Shown here: piece by piece, positions 5,066 through 5,630 of the stretch
Layout: every line of letters starts with the position of its first letter
Position numbering within the stretch: position 1 is the first letter of the stretch
Assembly: GCA_030149405.1 (NCBI GenBank)
Contig: JASBRM010000315.1
Location: 1-5,630 of the forward strand
Source: Neptuniibacter sp.
GTDB taxonomy: Bacteria > Pseudomonadota > Gammaproteobacteria > Pseudomonadales > Balneatricaceae
Reading direction: 5' to 3'
DNA length: 5,630 nucleotides
Position numbers and translations under genes: made by a program
The notes under the pieces: generated by a model
The model's database searches: none
The model's input: only the letters and a program-made list of their open reading frames with translations
Told to the model about the DNA's origin: nothing

Positions 5066-5630
5066 TTCATGTACAACCTGTTTAGCTTTCGGCCAAGCGC
5101 TGACAATCGCCTTAAACAAGGTTGCCAGAGGTATCGCAAAAAATACTCCCCAGAATCCCCATAAACCTCCAAACACTAGAACCGCAACGATAATCGCAAC
5201 CGGATGCAGGTTAACCGCCTCAGAAAACAATAGCGGCACCAATACGTTTCCGTCTAACGCCTGAATAATTGCATAAGCAATCATCAAATACATGAAATCA
5301 CCGCTCCAGCCCCACTGGAAGAAACCAATCAAAGCAACAGGCAGAGTCACTAACGCAGCACCAATATAAGGTATAAGCACTGAGAGCCCCACCAGAATCC
5401 CCAGAAGTGCCGCATAGTTGATTCCCAGGAAGAAGAACGTGATGTAAGTCACTACACCCACGACGATAATTTCAATCGCTTTACCACGAATGTAATTAGC
5501 TATCTGATCATCCATTTCATTCCAGACCTGGGTCATCATGTCACGTTTTTCAGGCAAGAAAGAAACCCACCAACGGGTCAGTGAACCACCGTCTTTCAGG
5601 AAGAAGAAAACCAGAATAGGCACCAGTACC
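5051..5630 (-). CDS. perM: AI-2E family transporter / PerM-type permease, C-terminal part
   Basis: This is a polytopic inner membrane protein of the AI-2E transporter (UPF0118) family; the substrate of PerM itself is not established. About 193 residues are present and the N-terminal part is beyond the right edge; E. coli PerM has about 353. Seen: the frame is open to the edge (the bases before the GTG at 5621-5623 continue as VLV), so that GTG is not the start. Reading inward there is the end of a membrane helix PILVFFFLKDG, a polar connecting region, then IEIIVVGVVTYITFFFLG. The family hallmark LSVLIPYIGAALVTLP, another helix pair, the conserved QALDGNVLVPLLFSEAVNLH and the final FGGLWGFWGVFFAIPLATL follow. 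The last two stretches are nearly the same as in E. coli PerM, which supports the name. It converges on bcp with a 17-base gap. The stop TAG lies in a hairpin. Confidence 0.93.
   Translation of the reverse strand, partial: VLVPILVFFFLKDGGSLTRWWVSFLPEKRDMMTQVWNEMDDQIANYIRGKAIEIIVVGVVTYITFFFLGINYAALLGILVGLSVLIPYIGAALVTLPVALIGFFQWGWSGDFMYLMIAYAIIQALDGNVLVPLLFSEAVNLHPVAIIVAVLVFGGLWGFWGVFFAIPLATLFKAIVSAWPKAKQVVHEESSA

Noticed and set aside
1..5630. CRISPR arrays, tRNA or rRNA genes, insertion sequence ends, toxin-antitoxin or defence genes.
   Set aside because: No spaced direct repeats, cloverleaf segments, terminal inverted repeats, transposase motifs or defence domains were seen; coding sequence fills almost the whole window.

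Overview
The window is a compact stretch of chromosome from a gammaproteobacterium of moderate GC. Every protein resembles its Pseudomonas, Oceanospirillales or enterobacterial counterpart, and the block perM / bcp / dapA / bamC follows the order known from E. coli and Pseudomonas. A marine Oceanospirillales-type organism is my best guess, from general sequence flavour only.

Layout. (1) Bases 1 to about 110 hold the 3' part of a DUF4406-type gene, a family typical of phages and other mobile DNA. It stops matching exactly where a headless rlmD (23S rRNA m5U1939 methyltransferase) begins at about 105-114. (2) The rlmD C-terminal fragment overlaps rluA, a 23S rRNA/tRNA pseudouridine synthase, by 8 bases on the + strand. 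(3) Convergent to rluA, with a 7-base gap, is a minus-strand D-2-hydroxyacid (glycerate/hydroxypyruvate type) dehydrogenase. (4) Upstream of it on the minus strand lies the dapA-bamC pair (lysine/peptidoglycan precursor synthesis and the BAM complex lipoprotein). It ends in a strong intrinsic terminator that sits just before the dehydrogenase ribosome binding site. (5) A divergent intergenic region of 184 bases separates dapA from bcp (peroxiredoxin Q). It contains inverted repeats and candidate -10 boxes. (6) bcp converges on perM (AI-2E family membrane protein), which runs off the right edge; a shared hairpin lies at their junction.

Most of the window is conserved housekeeping sequence, and I see no convincing new multi-gene system. 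The points most worth a second look are the abrupt DUF4406/rlmD junction (real rearrangement or assembly chimera), an oversized BamC with a long extra segment in its second domain, the terminator that any dehydrogenase transcript must cross, the absence of gcvR between bcp and dapA, and the ACGATA/TATCGT repeats in the divergent promoter region.
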